Notes: generated by a model from the letters alone, not told the origin. Counted from the stretch's first letter, positions 9,883-23,700 are shown. The stretch is DNA of 64,000 bases from Lunularia cruciata (GCA_948567375.1 OX419755.1:24506517-24570516), one strand, 5' to 3'. Numbers and translations are program-made.

Positions 9883-11330
9883 ATGGAGAAACTTCCGGTT
9901 TCCTTTGGCAAGGATGGAGAAGATGTGGAGGCCTTTGTGAGAGACTTCAAGAGAGCTTGCATAGGAAAAAATGAGCGGAGGAAGAATGAGTGGGTCTCAT
10001 TATTACCAGATTTCTTTGAAGATGTAGCACTTACAGGGTATGAGTTAGAATACCAAAAGAGAGAGAAGAGAGATGGGGAAGAGTAGTCTTGGGAGACTTT
10101 GACTTCAGCACTCATTGAGAACTTTCTTCCTGATGAGAGTTATGAGATATTGATGAGTGAAGCTACATTTCTCAAGCAAGGAGATGGAGAGAAAGTGAGA
10201 GTCTATGTGGAAAGAGTGGAAAAGTTAGAGTCCAGATTTTGCAAAGTGTTGAGGAAGGGTGGAGATGATATGGAGACTACTATGATTGGCATAGGGGCCA
10301 TGCTTACCAAAAATTTTGTGGGAGGATTGAGACCACAAATTAGAAGCAAGTTGAGATATGAGAAACCTTCTTCCAAGGTTGAAGCTATCAAGATCACAAT
10401 TCGTATGGAAGAGAGTTTGGAAGTGGATGAGAGTGATTTGGTGGTGAAGGAGGTTGTGCATCCTCCTCAAGGCTACAGGTATGGTGGAACTTCTGATACT
10501 TTGGTGGCAAGGATTGCACCACAAGCAGTAGTTGCTACAGTTCTTGCACCTCCACCAAAAGATCCACTTCAAACCATCATAGAACAACTTGCGGATCTCA
10601 AGATCAATGCGGCACAATCAGAACGAGAGGTGGATCAGAATGTAGGGAGAGGGCCTAGGAGTTATGGAAACTATCCATATAGAGGAGGTCAACCAGCCAA
10701 CAATTTCAATGATAGAAATTGTTTTGGTTGTGGAGGAAGAGGCCATATCCAAAGGAATTGCCCAAATTCCACTTACCATGGAGGAAGGGGTTATGAGGGA
10801 GCCAATAGAGGGAAAGAAGGTGGTAGTGAAACCCAAGTGGCTCCTAATCCAAACAAAGGTAAGGGGATAGCATCCATAGATGTGATGGAGAGCAAGTATG
10901 AGAAGGGAGAGTGCTCAAACTCCAAGAGTCTTAATTTGGAGCTTTTGGCACAAGAGAAGAAGAAAGCTTGTTTTGCAGAGGATGTTCACTCTTCTCAAGG
11001 ATGTACTCCAAGCAAGGATACTCCTATGTCTATTAGGAGCACTTGCACCTCAACACCATCAACAACAAAGACTCTAAGGAAGAAGTTGGGGATGGAGGAT
11101 TTCTTGATTTCAAAGCAACAATGGAACTACAATGTGTTGGAGGATGTTGGTAGTCATAAGGCTAACATCACAATGGGCCAATTGATTGCTTTGAACCCTA
11201 CCTTGAGAAAGGAGCTTAGAGGTGGTTTGAGTTCTACAAGGAGCAATAAGAAGAAGAAGGCAAAAGCTCCAGTATCAATGGGGGTGGTGGATGCCAAGCC
11301 AACACCATGGGAGGCTTGTGAATATACCTC
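9883..11330 (+). CDS. B1 gag region
   Basis: The frame opens MEKLPVSFGKDGEDVEAFVR, a retrotransposon gag N-terminus, and continues with capsid-type sequence (IENFLPDESYEILMSEATFL, then FVGGLRPQIRSKL near 10310). A CCHC zinc knuckle, CFGCGGRGHIQRNC, lies at about 10721-10762, followed by a Gly/Lys/Ser-rich linker toward protease. Gag forms the particle that packages element RNA. It is almost continuous but broken. Confidence 0.85.
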
Positions 11331-14300
11331 CAAGATTGATGTGAGAGTGAATGGTCACAACATCAAGGATGCATTGGTTGATGGAGGATCAGCAGTGAAT
11401 GCCATGTCAAAAAGGTTGATGAAGAAGTTTGGTATGATACCCTCAAGACCTTCAACATTTGTGCTGAGCATGGCAAACAAGCAACAAGTTTGACCAGTAG
11501 GGGTGATGGATAAAGTGGTAATTTCAGTTATCTCAAAATCTCATGACTTTCCAAGTCTTGAAGGATTCAAGCTATGATTTACTTCTTGGGAGGCCATGGT
11601 TAAGAGCATCACACACACCTGATCGATGGCACAAAGGTACAAGGGTACTTGAGGATTGGGCCATCAAACCATAGAGTCATAGTTCCTGTGACTAACTGCA
11701 CCAACACTTCACATTCAGATACACCATCTTCTGATTATTGGGAATCAGATTCTGAAGAAGGAGCTTCAGGTGTGGACACAAGCATGGAAGAGGAGACTTC
11801 CACGGAGGAAGATGAATCTGAATCTGAATCTGATTTAGATGTGTATCCTTTGTATGCTATGGATTTTGCACCTAAGCCAGAGGTTTTGAAGGACCCAGAT
11901 AAATCACCATTGATACTTGAGGAGGTAGAGAGAAGGTAAGCTACCTTCAAGTATGGCCCAACAATATCTTTGGTTGTGAAGGAATAGCTTGATAAGCTCA
12001 AGGAGGCTGGATTTATCTTTGACGTAGAGAATTCAAAATGGGTATCTCCAATTGTCATTGTGAAGAAAAAGAATGGCAAGCTTTGGGTATGTGTGGATTA
12101 CAAGAAGCTCAATGATGTTACCAAGAAGGACAACTACCCATTGCCATTCATTGATGAAATCTTGGAGGAGGTTGTAGGTCATGAGAGGTACAGTTTGGAG
12201 ATGGTTATAGTGGATATAACCAAATCAAGATTGCACCAGAGCATCAACAACTCACCACATTCACCACACCTTGGGGAACTTACGCGTTCAAGGTCATGCC
12301 TTTTGGGCTTTGCAATGCTCCAGCCACATTCCAAGGGTTCATGAACAAGGTATTTGAACCTTTCATTGGGAAATTTGTGAGAGACTTCATTGACGTTTTT
12401 TGTGTATATGGGAGCAAGGAGGAGCACTTTGAGCACCTAATCAAGGTCTTGCAACGCTTGGATGAGGCAAATGCATCACTCAACCCAAAGAAGTGCATTT
12501 TTGGATGTGAAGAAGGTCTACTTTTGGGGCACATCATCTCCAAGAAGGGAATAGTAGTTGATCCTGAGAAGGTGAGGAAAATCTCAGTCCTTCCATTCCC
12601 TTCAAGCTTGACAAAGTTACACCAATTCTTGGGGATGGTTGGATATTATAGGAGGTTCATCTTCTCATTTTCCAACAAGGCTTATGCATTGATCATCTAC
12701 ATGAAGAAGGGTGTAGATTACATGGTGATTTTGGAGGACAAGAAGGATCTCAAAGCTTTTGAGGAGCTCAAGCAATCCCTTGTTGTAGCCCCAATTCTTG
12801 CTACACCTGATTGGAGTAAGCCTTTCACCCTCTACACAGATGCTTCTAATGTAGCTATAAGATGCACTCTTAGTCAATTAGACCAAGATGGGCATGATCA
12901 TCCAATAGCTTATGCTAGTAGGCAGCTGGTTTCAGCAGAGAAGAACTACTCTGTCAGGGAGAGAGAAGGGTTGGCAGTGATATTTGATCTCAAGAAGTTT
13001 AGACACTACTTGATTGGAGGGAAAGTCACCATTGTCACGGATCACAAGGATTTGAAGTACATCTTCAACAAGCCTAATATTGAAGGGAGAGTAGCAAGGT
13101 GGATGATACTCTTGTCTGAGTATGACTACACCATTGAGGATAGGCCAAGAAAGAAACATGCAAATGTTGATTTGTTATCTAGAGCCTATGATCATGATGG
13201 AGATGAGCTAGTGGATGATTCCTTCCCATATGAGGAGCTCATGCCAATCTCAATCACTCAAGAGGTTCCAATGGAGTACAAGGAGATTATGGATTTTGTG
13301 ACAAGAGGTAACTATCTAGAAGGGATGCATGCTAGGGAGAGTAAGGCCCTTGCAGCAAGATCTAGACCTTACACAATGGTGGAGGATATTCTTTTTCACC
13401 AAGGAGCAGATGGTCTACTTCGAAGAGCAATGGGTAAGGAAGAGTCTATCTTACTTATAAGGAGTTTCATGAAGGTTTAGTGTGTGGAGGACACTTTGCG
13501 GAAAGGTGACTGCTTTCAAGATTCTAGATGTAGGTTACCATTGGAGAGGGATTCTCAAAGATTGTCTTGATTATTGCAAAACTTGTCATGTTTGTCAAGC
13601 TTTTGCTAGAAAGTCTAGCAAAAGCTTTTGCTGAAGATGAAGTTGGTAGATTTCTTTATGAACGCATTATCACTAGATTTGGATGCCCTTTGAGTTGGTT
13701 TTTGATAGAGGAGGAGAGTTTATAGGAAGCATTACCACAACCATGCTACGACATTTCTCTATCACACATAGAGAAACTACATCCAATAACCTAAATTCCA
13801 ATGGCTTGGCAAAGAGGACCAATCAGACCTTGTGCATGATGTTGGCCAAAGATGCAGAATAGAAGGGGCTAAACATCATTGGGACAAGAGGATTCATGCA
13901 GTTTTGTGGGAGTATAGGACAACCATGAAGACTTCCACCGGATATTCTCCATTTCAATTGGTATATGATATTAAGTCTACCTTACCTATTCACTTTGATC
14001 TTCCTACCTTCCAAAGCATTCATAGGAGATTGAAGAAAGCACAAGGAGGTGATGCCAAGAAGTCAAGGAAGGATCAACTCATGGAGTTGGAAGAAGCAAG
14101 AGCAAGTGCTATGGTTCGAGTGAAGCAAGCCCAAAGGAAACAAAAGGAGAGCTATGACAAGAGGCAAGGCAAGAAAAGGTGGAAAATGTTGTTTGATTCC
14201 ATTCGATTCAAGAGAGTGCAAAAGAAGTTTTTGCCTAAGTACTTTGGACCTTTCATAGTGGAGAAGGTGTGGGGCAATTACACCTATGATCTCAAGGAGT

Positions 14301-14362
14301 TGGGAGGAAGACACTTTGATAGGATTAACCATGATAAGTTGAAGATGTATCATAGAAGGTAG
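11330..14362 (+). pseudogene. B1 pol region: protease, RT, RNase H, integrase
   Basis: Protease: ALVDGGSAVNAMS at about 11368-11410. RT: RVCVDYKKLN-like motif near 12085-12110, NYPLPFIDEI near 12133, MPFGLCNAPATFQ at 12296, and the region of the catalytic box near 12385. The thumb motif HQFLGMVGYYRRF lies near 12630-12660. RNase H: FTLYTDAS near 12830, VREREGLAVIF near 12955, TDHKDLKYI near 13040, NVDLLSRA near 13165. Integrase: zinc region from about 13480, core to about 13990, C-terminal domain with KYFGPFIVEKV and LKELGGRHFDRINHDKLK near 14240-14345. No chromodomain follows. Several breaks are present. Confidence 0.88.
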
Positions 14363-14393
14363 AGAGACCTTCACTTTGAGGACAAAGTGAAAA

Positions 14394-14409
14394 CTTAGTC
14401 CGGGGGCAA
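14394..14409 (+). promoter_or_regulatory. B1 polypurine tract
   Basis: CTTAGTCCGGGGGCAA immediately before the 3' LTR start. The G-run followed by TGTAAC has the layout expected of a plus-strand primer. B2 has the same sequence before its 3' LTR. Confidence 0.65.
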
Positions 14410-14410
14410 A

Positions 14411-15101
14411 TGTAACATCCATTTGTGCATGTGGGTGGTATTGTGATATTTAGCTTGGTATTACAAGAACTTAAGAGATATTATTTATATAGAGATAAAG
14501 GATGGTTCTATATTAGTCATGTTATCTAAAGTTAGTCATAGCTAAGATAGAGGGGACCTTACTTTAGAGGAAGTAGAAAAGATGAGCACCACTATTTTGG
14601 ATTTTAGTGTGTTGACTTGGTATTATTCCTAGGTGTTTGGCTTTGAGGAAAGAGTTGAGAACTCTTGGGCCCACAAGCCTTTTTGTTTTGGATTCTTCTT
14701 TAGTCCAAGGATAGCCCATGTGGAGGAATCCTTGACTTAGTGGTTGGGTCAAGATAAGACCACATGCTTAGGGGAATATGCCCATGTGAATGGATATTCC
14801 TTTCTACTTTTTGACTTTACTTGACTTTTAGTCTAGTAACTTGAGTTACTATGGTAATTAGTAACTTTGGTGCGTAACAATTTCACAAGTATATAAACAA
14901 GGGGTGAGGAAGTACTCATCATCCTTTCATTTGCAACTATCTCTCTCTTATTGAGTTCTCTAGTGAGCAATGTCTTGAGTCTTGGAGTGTTAGCCTTGGA
15001 GGAGTATGATGGAGTTGGGGTTCCTTGCCTTCTTAGTCCATGATGCACTACCATAATAGCCATCAGAGATTCATCTTGAGTGAGAGACAGGCCGGCTCAC
15101 A
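14411..15101 (+). repeat. B1 3' LTR, complete
   Basis: Begins TGTAACATCCATTTGTGC and ends GCCGGCTCACA (691 bp). It serves as the reference for the other B LTRs at 44986-45449, 57663-58347, 62419-63106 (minus) and 63816 onward. C1 leader resumes directly after it. Confidence 0.93.
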
Positions 15102-15439
15102 GTTCTTATCCAATGAGGTAGGAAGTGATGACCTATAAAGACCGTGAGAGTGCGTTATAGGTTTTGATGGCAAGTTATAGGTTGCCCTTTCCCCTAGTGT
15201 AGTTATCTCAATTAGAGTTACATTTATGAGTGGTGTTTCGTGAGTATTGGCACTTGGTGGTGCTCAGTTGGTGTTGGCACTTGATGGGGTACTTGGTACA
15301 GTTTATGGTTCCAGTTTGTGGTTTCAATTGTGGTTACCTTGTCATGATGGAGTCCTTTGGGGATCCTAGAGGAGTTAGCCTTGCAATACATAGTGGGTTT
15401 ACTTGAAGTGGCGCTTGGTATTAGCTTGTATCTCATGTC

Positions 15440-16640
15440 CTAGTGAGAGAGGAGATTGACTTTGAGTTGGAGTTCAACATAGGAGCTTATTCAGTTGAGA
15501 GTGCATTTGACATGTTTGCACTATTGTTGTGGGACATGTACAAGATTTATGGAGCCTCCAAAGGCCCTAGGCATTACTCTGGTACAATGTGTACCATTGA
15601 GTTGGATGACTTCATCCAAGAGTTTGATAGTTGGTGTGATCTACAATAGATGCGGAACCCGACTTTGTTTACACCTTTCATGGCATAGAAGGGGTTATTT
15701 TAGCATATGGAGGGTCCACCAATGGACAAATACCATGAGTTTAGGAGAGCTCATTTGGAGGAGATTGAGTAATGGAGACAATATTGGTCTCCAAACTATA
15801 TCTCCATCACTTCAAGCTTGGTTGCCAAGAGGAGATTGGCTATACCCACGAGTTCTAGCTTGAGTAGTGTTGGTGGAGCTAGTGGAGGTGCACTAGTTGG
15901 AGATAGTACTACTACAAGTGGAGGTAATGCCATAGGAGGTGGTGTGGTACTAGGTTTTAACCCCATGGTGGAGTTTTTCCAATGTTTAAGGCAGAACTAC
16001 CAAGGAGTGCGGATTGACAAGCTGAGGAGCTTGCAAGAGTTCCAATGGAAGGCTAGAGAGAGCTTATGTGAGGCATACAATTACATGAGGCGGCTGATCA
16101 ATTTCACTCAAGGAGTTACTAAGGCCCCAGGCAGTCCAATTTTGGTATGGGATACTGGACAAGGAGTTGCAACATAGAGTTTGTGATGCTATGTTGTTAT
16201 AGGCTACTTCGCCTACTTTGACATTGGTCTTTGGTTTGGCTGAGCATATTGAGCTCAACACGGTGGAATAGAAGGCGGTGACATCTGGATTTGGTACCTC
16301 ATCCATAGTTGTTACTTCTTCTAGCGTGCAGCAGAGTGCACCATGCCTAGTTGGTTTTTGAGGACAAGGTGGAGAGCATAGGTCCTATGGAGCAAGTGGA
16401 AGGCCTATTGTAATTAGACCCTTACCTTCATTTTAGGGTCAGCAATAGCCAGTGAGTAGTGGTGTTGCTCGTTGGACTTGTGGTGGACCTCACTATAGGA
16501 GAGAGTGTACTTAGGGCAGTGGACCTGATACCTTTGGTGCATCACAACCAGCACAAAGGCAATGTGAGCATTACCACAGATTTGGTCACATTAGTGACCA
16601 ATGCTTTGATCTACACCCGGAGTTACGGAGTGGTAGGGCT
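15440..16640 (+). pseudogene. C1 gag with paired zinc knuckles
   Basis: Capsid-like sequence matches C2 gag: LLWDMYKIYGASKGPRHYSG near 15520-15585 and ELDDFIQEFDSW near 15600. A Ser/Gly-rich stretch near 15850-15950 is followed by PMVEFFQCLRQNYQGVR. The zinc-knuckle region is at about 16470-16620. The frame is much interrupted. It presumably formed the particle in the live element. Confidence 0.78.
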
Positions 16641-17790
16641 GCTATGGCAAGTAGTAGAGGAGCTCCAGTTCATGGAGGACAAGGTGGTAGAGGTAGTGGT
16701 AGAGGATCTACACCTAGTAGAGGCATGGTACTTTCCCTTACTTCTGATATAGATATAGTTGCTCGGATTGAGCAGTTGGAGCAGAGATTGGCTAGTATAG
16801 CCATTCCTTTGAGGAGATCAGATTTGGGTGCTGAGGCCTCCACCTCATATGTTGGTGATAGAGATGCTTTGGACTTCATGTCTAGAGTAGCACAAGTGAA
16901 TGCATCTATAACAGTGACTAGGAGTGCAGTACATGCTCTAGAGCCTATAGGAGCATCAATGGAGCTGGACTCACAAAGAGGAGAGATTGGGAGACAAGTC
17001 AGACTCCCCTAGTCTTTTATGCTATCTAAGGCATTGCAGACAACATCCATGGCTCCTAAACATCTTAGTGCAAGTATGATAGAATACTTGCTAGTCAGCC
17101 ACCTACTACTACATAGACCGAGTTTAGCATGATGTTGGGAGTGGCTCAACTGATTATACGGTGCCCTTTGTTTTCAGCCAATGACATGTTTACATTGGGA
17201 GTGAACCTAACCCCAATGTTCCGGTTGGCTGCCACGCTTTGTGAGAGTAAGGATGATGCAGTTCCTACTACTAGAGCAGAGGTGTTTGATAGTGGAGCTG
17301 ACTTAGTTGAGGAGCATGAGATCTGTTCAACGACCAATGGTTTATGGTAGGCAACAAAGGCTAGATTGGAGGAGTTCCCAACTAGACCGGCTATTGAGAG
17401 AGCGTAGTTCACACCTGGTGTTGTCCTATTAGATAACCAGAGGGGGATTTTCTATTTGGTGGGACCTTCAAGGAAGGTCTATACACCATAGAGAGTCTTG
17501 TTGGACTTTGGTGCACAACTCCTTATGTTGGGGAAGGCTACAGTAGTCAATCTGGAGTTACGGAAGGCTAATGTGGAGAGGTGTCCATTTCAGATCCAAA
17601 CATCTCTAGGTGGTGGTTTGACATTGATATATCACATGTGGGGAGCTTGTTGTCCAGGTTCAGCCTGATCATCTGACTAATAGCTTGGTGGTGAGAGCTC
17701 AAGCTATTGCAACAATAGCTGAGTCATACACTATGCTAGTTGGAGGAGCATTGTTATACCCCATGGGTTTAAGCATTGACTATTAGGAGG
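16640..17790 (+). pseudogene. C1 linker and aspartic protease region
   Basis: A linker (16640-17450) aligns with the C2 frame, for example EQRLASIAI and YVGDRDALDFM near 16780-16880, and SANDMFTLGV near 17180. Protease follows, with the LLDxGAQ loop near 17500-17530 and the MLVGGALLYPMGFSID C-terminal motif near 17735-17780. Decayed. Confidence 0.72.
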
Positions 17791-18199
17791 ATATAGCCTC
17801 CTATAGACCAAGTTGGCAATCTGGTGAGGGATGGGTATGTTGCCTACCAATATGCTTCAATAGTGGCAGTCTTGGCTCACTACATTCTGAGACCATGGCA
17901 ACATCAGTTTCAGCTTTCAGTGGTGTAGTTACTTGGCCTTGTGACTTGTTGGAGGAAAACACCCATGCAGAGGATACTCTAGTACTAGAAGAGATCATCT
18001 AGATTTGGAGTATGAGTGGGATTGTTCCATCCACCTTGGATGTCCATTGTAGAGTTTAGAGGAGGCATTGTAGAAGCATGCAGATCAATTGGTGCAACAA
18101 GCTTGGAGTGGAGCCTTCGTACCTTCAGGAGATGAGTGTGAGGATGAGCCTTTAGAGTCAATTACTTTGACACCTCTGGATACCACACTCATTGCATGG

Positions 18200-19190
18200 C
18201 AGTATCCAGTAGAGGGAGTATGTCTATTGGAGTTGTTTGATGGGATTAGCACCAAACTAGCTACAATATTATAGGCAGGTATACGAGTATAGAGGTACTT
18301 GTATGTGAAGAGATATGAGATTACTATGTCTCTCTACATCAAGTGGCACATTGGCCTACCGGTATCTTGAGTTATTATTGATGTCAATAGTCAGAGGTTA
18401 CCAAAAGGCATTACCAGCAGACATTTCCTTATTGGGGGTGCATGATGTAGAGAGACATGGGCCTATTCACTTGGTGATTTTTGGATAGCCATGTTAAGGC
18501 CACATGTACTGGCCAAGGTTTGGGTCTTTAGGATCCTTGTTTTGGCGTGTTTTAGGAGATGTTATGGATAGTACAACATCTTTAGGTTCATCAGTCCGTT
18601 TCTCTAACTTACATTTTAGAAAACATTCCTTTCATGGGTGATTCTTGCACCAGAGTGGTAGTGAATACACATCAGGTCCATTCTTGGATGGGACTTGTTG
18701 TATTGTTAGATGCAGCTAGAGTAGGATCATGGGCTCATCATCTTTGTCTTTGGTGGACAAACCTCTTACCCAAAGAGGTTTTACAACATGCTTATGATGG
18801 GATTCAACGACTTGACCACATCCTTGTTGATGACATCTTGGAGGTTGGGCTTCAGTCTCAGACAGTGGTACTGGCTGATAGGTCACCTTTGGCAATGGTG
18901 AACCTAGTTGGACAGCCTAGAGCCACATTTCCCACACTCATAAGTTTCCTAGGCTCTCATGATTTTTGAGAGGGAGGACTTGAACTTGTTTGGGACTCAC
19001 AATTACAGTAGTTGGTGGAGCCTAACATTGATGAGAGAGAGCGGGTGATGGGTTTTTGCACCTGTATTATCATTGTTCTAGGAGTGTTAGAGGTATCCAA
19101 GCATCAAGTGTTAGGTTGGGCTATGGACCTAGATTGTTTGACTTGGATTTTTAGCCTTGGCTTGGCAGAGCAATATAGGATGCGCTTGAT
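18200..19190 (+). pseudogene. C1 cytosine-5 DNA methyltransferase domain (decayed)
   Basis: The domain matches C2: motif I region (LLELFDGIST) near 18220-18250, the motif IV region near 18470-18500, and the stretch MGDSCTRVV...HSWMG near 18634-18690. A VLLDAARVGS...WWTNLLP motif lies near 18700-18770. The C-terminal ERERVMGF and GWAMDLDCLTWI motifs (IX and X) lie near 19035-19150. It sits between protease and RT, exactly as in C2, so the domain belongs to the family and is not a chance insertion in one copy. It is too decayed to be active. Confidence 0.78.
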
Positions 19191-19599
19191 AAGCATCACC
19201 ACTCAGACACTTGTGAGCCTTGTGCCTATGAAGACAAGTCAAGCACATGCTGGGGCCAATAGACCAAGTGGACATGGTATTCTTGGGACACAACCAATAG
19301 CTACTAAGAAGAGTAGCCTACTTGGAGTCCATTCAGGTGAGTGTGGGCTACTTGGATTACACCCTTGGTCCACTTGAGATGTAGCTAGAGGACGTGTGGA
19401 GCTTGCAGCTAGAGTGGAGGGAGTTTTTCACATAGAGGTTGGGACCTCTAGTGGTTGGAGGCATGACACTACTGCTCCTAGGGGCCCAATATAGCAGCCA
19501 ATCAGTACATCTTCCACTCTTGTGACAATTACAAAGGATACTTGGGAGCCAAATCTTGGACCCAAGCTTACTAGAGAGGAAAATTGGAGAGTTTGGAGG

Positions 19600-20749
19600 T
19601 TCTTGAGGAGCTACATGAGTTGTTTTGCTTTCAGTATGAAGGCTTTGGGTGCGCTTAAAGGACTTGGTATACAGATTGAGCTGACTAGCAATACACCATT
19701 TTTTTGACATCCTTATCGCTATAGTGACATGGAGAGGACATTGATTCAAAGTGAAAGTAGAGACCTTTTTGAGGCTGGTTTGGTAGAGATCTCACATGGA
19801 GAGTATGCATCAGCTACAGTGATGCCAGCCAAGAACAATATGCATGGCAACTACATTGATAGGTGGATGTGTGAAGATTACTGTCCTATCAACCAATAGA
19901 CCAGGGCTGATTGGTATGCCATGCCTACACCAAAGGAGATTGTTGATGCGATTGGGCATGCACAGGTCTTCAATACTTTGGATCTTTGAGCGGGATATCA
20001 GCAGTTGCCTATCAAAGAGGAGGACAAGTCCAAGATAACCTTCTAAGCTATTGATCCTCATGGCAAGGATGTGTTATATCAATGGAGGTTCTTACCATTT
20101 GGGTTAAGGAATGCTCCTGCTGAGTTCCAGAGGGTCATGGATAGGATCCTAGCTGGATTGGATTTTTCTCAGTACTATATTGATGACATTTTGGTCTATA
20201 ACACTATTGTGGAAGAGCATGAGAGAAAGTTGTTGGAGGTGTTTGAGAGGTTGAGATCTCATGGACTCAAATTACATTTTGGGAAGTGTAGGTTATTCCA
20301 TGAGTAGGTTGAGTATTTGGGTCACACTATCTACCTTGGAGGACTTGGTGTTCAATAGACCAAGGTGGAGGCTATTGGATGTATTCCTTACCCTATAGAT
20401 GTGAGTAGAGTGTGAGCATTCCTTGGGTTGGGAAACTTCTATCACTGCTATGTTAGAGGATTTAGTGCTATTCCCAAGGCCTTGAAAAAGCTGACCAAGC
20501 TTACACAAGAGTGGTATTAGGGAGATGAGCAAGAGAGAGCTTTTGTAGAGCTCAAGGAGAGGTTGACATCTGCTCCTATTTTGAGGAGACCAATCAAAGG
20601 ATGACCATTTCAAGTTCATATTGATTGGAGTATGTTAAGGCTTGGAGCACTTCTCATCCATCATGATGATGAGGGGAAGGAGTTTGTGGTGGCCTATGCT
20701 AGTTGCTCCAACAATTCAGCAGAGGCAAAGTAAAGTTCATATGAGGGAG
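19600..20749 (+). pseudogene. C1 reverse transcriptase and first part of RNase H
   Basis: RT landmarks: PYRYSxMERTLIQ near 19710, the QWRFLPFGLRNAPAEFQRVMD motif at about 20080-20140, and YIDDILVY at about 20177-20200. KCRLF near 20287 and the thumb region FLGLGNF near 20420 follow. RNase H starts near 20600 and is split by D1 at 20749. The family reverse-transcribes element RNA in the particle. Confidence 0.82.
20745..20749 (+). repeat. Target duplication GGGAG, left of D1
   Basis: GGGAG here and at 24542-24546 flank D1. The uninterrupted sequence in C2 has a single copy, so this is a 5-bp target duplication of the size made by LTR-element integrases. Confidence 0.9.
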
Positions 20750-23700
20750 TGTGACAACCCGGCAAATATCACTTTTGCGGTAATTGGGTAAGTAAAGTTT
20801 GTTCCCGCAGGATATGATTCAGAATTGGTCAAATACGAAGTCAAACAATAACATGTAGTTCTTCTTGGTTGCATCTTTAATCTCTCAGGTAGAAACCACA
20901 CCCAGAAGAGAGTAACAAGCACTAACTCGTAGTCTTGTCACAAATTAACACTCCATAATCACAACTCCATAATCACAACTCCATCAAATCTTTCCAAACA
21001 ATCTTGATTGTGATGATTCAGGCTCTCCTAAAAACAACACTTCACTGCAAAACGACTTTGCCTCAGAATTGTGTTCCACCCTTCCACTGAAGGCACAACT
21101 TCCTTGATTGAAATTGCTTCACATCAACCTCGCATTGCACTCACGAATGTAAAATACTACCAACACTACAATTCCTCTCAGATCTATCAAGGCATTGCTT
21201 TGATTGCACTTCACTCAAGATCAAACACACAGAATGAAGATCAAGGCTGTGGAATCCAACATCCAACAAGCACACTGACTTGCACTTTGAATTTCTTCAC
21301 ACACTCACAAAAACAAGTACAACGTTGATACTCGGAATCAAGCTCAAGCAACAAGCACTACTTCACAGCACTTCGCTTCATCTATTCTCAAAAATTATGT
21401 GCAGTGAACAACATTTGACTGCAAATGCCACGCTTAAATAGTGAAGCAATTGATAGTTCTAACAACTATACCGTTCTACAACAACCGTTCTAACCTACAG
21501 ATCCAAAATGACAATGCACCTTTTCATGTCTGCCTCTTCAAATCTCAAAATTGTTACTAATCCGATCTGATGTCTACTTCGTCATCGGCTTTCAAACCCA
21601 TACGCGAAGTAACTTTACTTCCTACTACTTTATCCTCGGGTTTCATATCTTCTACTTCTTCTACCAGATCCAGCAATTCTCTTTCCTGATCTGAAATTGC
21701 ACTAGTGGGTAATCTCTCTAACTCTTCATCTCTCGACCCACTCTTCTCTAATGTCTCCACCGGTAATTCTGAAGACATTTGTACTCCTATGTTATCTACT
21801 TTGGATTTTGCTCTAACATCTTTCCAAAGTTTTTCTATCTCTATTTTCACTAAGTCTAATCTAATCAAAATGTTATCTTCTGCCTCCAAGATCTTTCTGT
21901 CTACACAAGTTCTGAGACTAATTAACAAGGCATTCATATCCGTGTCCTTCGCTTGTCTTCATCTCGTCTCTTGCACCAACAATTTCAACTCGTGCAACCT
22001 CGTCTCTTCAATCCAAATGTTGGCCTCTGTACTTAACATTGCATTCATCCGGAGGACTATCTCCTTCAAAGGCTCCAATCTCATCTTTCTTTCACGTTCT
22101 CGATCTGCAAGCCAGTCCTCCCTATACATTGCCAACTCCGCCTCGAACTCGGCTTTCACCGACTCCTTCTCCTTTTGTACAACTCTCTCCTCCTAATTAC
22201 GAAGTAACTCTCGTAATCTTTCTTCTTCTTTATATCGTGGTGCCAACTCTTGTTGCCAAAGTTGCTTCTTCTCCTCGACACTCTCCATCACCCTATCGAG
22301 CTCTTGATCCTTTGCAGCTACTCTCGCCATAGCATGGATAACCTCTACTCTTGAATCAGCAAACTGCTGCTTCAAGATCTCGTACTCAACTACTTGTCTC
22401 TCTCTTGTTATGTCACTCTTCTTCACAATATCCTCTCAATAATTCACTTCTCTCTTCAGGTCTTCAATTACCTGACTTCTCACTATTGCCTCCGCTTGCA
22501 GTACTTCTCTTTCCTCCTCACCTCGGGTTATACTCTTCTTCAACTCCGAGTTTTCTTCTTCCAATCTTGCTAATACCTGCAACACAATCTTCACCTCTAG
22601 ACAAGTTGATTGCATCTCCTTCTTCCTGTACTCTAGCTTTACTAACAATGGGCACACAACTTCTCGCAGGTACTCCACTCCATCATTGGCAACTACTTCA
22701 ACCTGTGGAGTGATCTCCTTCTTTACCTCTGCTTCTCCCGATACTTGCCTTCTTCTCTGCAGTCATCGTATCGGAATAGACGCCTCGCTTCCCGAGCTTT
22801 TAGGTGCTTCTTCCTTCACCATACTCGGACCTGCTTCCCACTTTGCCTTGCGTCTCAAGTGAACTCCTCTCTGTACTGTGATCTTCTTCTCTTCGGGCTC
22901 AATTACTTCATCTTCCAATTGTGTGTTGCCCTCGGCTTTGATTTTTGCCTGCACTCCTTCTTCTCCTTCTGCAGCCGTAGGCACCGATATCATTTCTCCT
23001 CCTTCATCACTGTCGCTACTCGTATCTCCACTCTGTAGTGTTAGCTCGGGCTCCTCCTTGTGCTCTGAGTCTTCAGTCTTAAGCTTGGTGTCACCTTCCG
23101 ATTCTTCATCCTCCGACTCGATCACCACCATACCTCGCCTCGGGTTGCCTCTCCTGGTCTTCCGAGGTTTCTTTGTGTCTTCGGCATCACCCTGCCGACT
23201 TCTCTTCTTTGTATTTGGAGTACTCACCTTGATCTCCATGTTCTTCCTTGTCTTTGTGTAGTAGTCGTCGGTGCTCCTGATTTGCAAAATGTATTGCTGC
23301 TCCTCGACATCGACCTCCTTTCACAAATCAGGATGGAAGTGCGACACCATCTGAGTTTGCTCCGCCAAGTTCAGCAAATTTTGTCCGAGGTAGAAATGCG
23401 CTACAAAGGGGACGATGTAGTGTGGAGGCAATTTATCCCACAGATTCCACACCATTTGCCTTGTTCTCCCATGGAAACACCTCGCCCAATTGATCGGTTC
23501 TCCTTCAAATAACTTGTGAAAGAACACCGCTTGGTGTTTCATCACATACGTGGTTCCCTCCGGCTTTAGGATGGCCATCAGCACACTCACAATTCCTCTC
23601 TTCACAGGGTCTTTGTAGCTCTCAACTTTGTGCCCATTCTTTGTCCGCTTTGACAAGAATCCATCTCTCACCTCTTGAGTCTCTTGAGCTATCTCTCCCT

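Larger units (their letters stand above)
7736..15101 (+). mobile_element. B1: Ty3/gypsy element without chromodomain (Athila/Tat-like primer site)
   Basis: Parts: 5' LTR (start lost), primer site, a long leader with an extra ORF (9167-9640), gag, protease, RT, RNase H, integrase, purine tract, and a complete 3' LTR. The integrase ends without a chromodomain, and the primer site is of the type used by Athila/Tat/Ogre elements, so a place in that non-chromovirus branch is likely. Overlapping LTR portions differ at roughly 20 of 567 positions by eye, a moderate age. It is broken by a modest number of breaks, mostly in pol, and is the second best kept element here. Confidence 0.9.

Noticed and set aside
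22878-23261. Plus-strand Ser-rich ORF opposite the D1 gene
   Set aside because: It is the antisense shadow of the acidic/Ser-rich linker of the minus-strand gene; no motif of its own.
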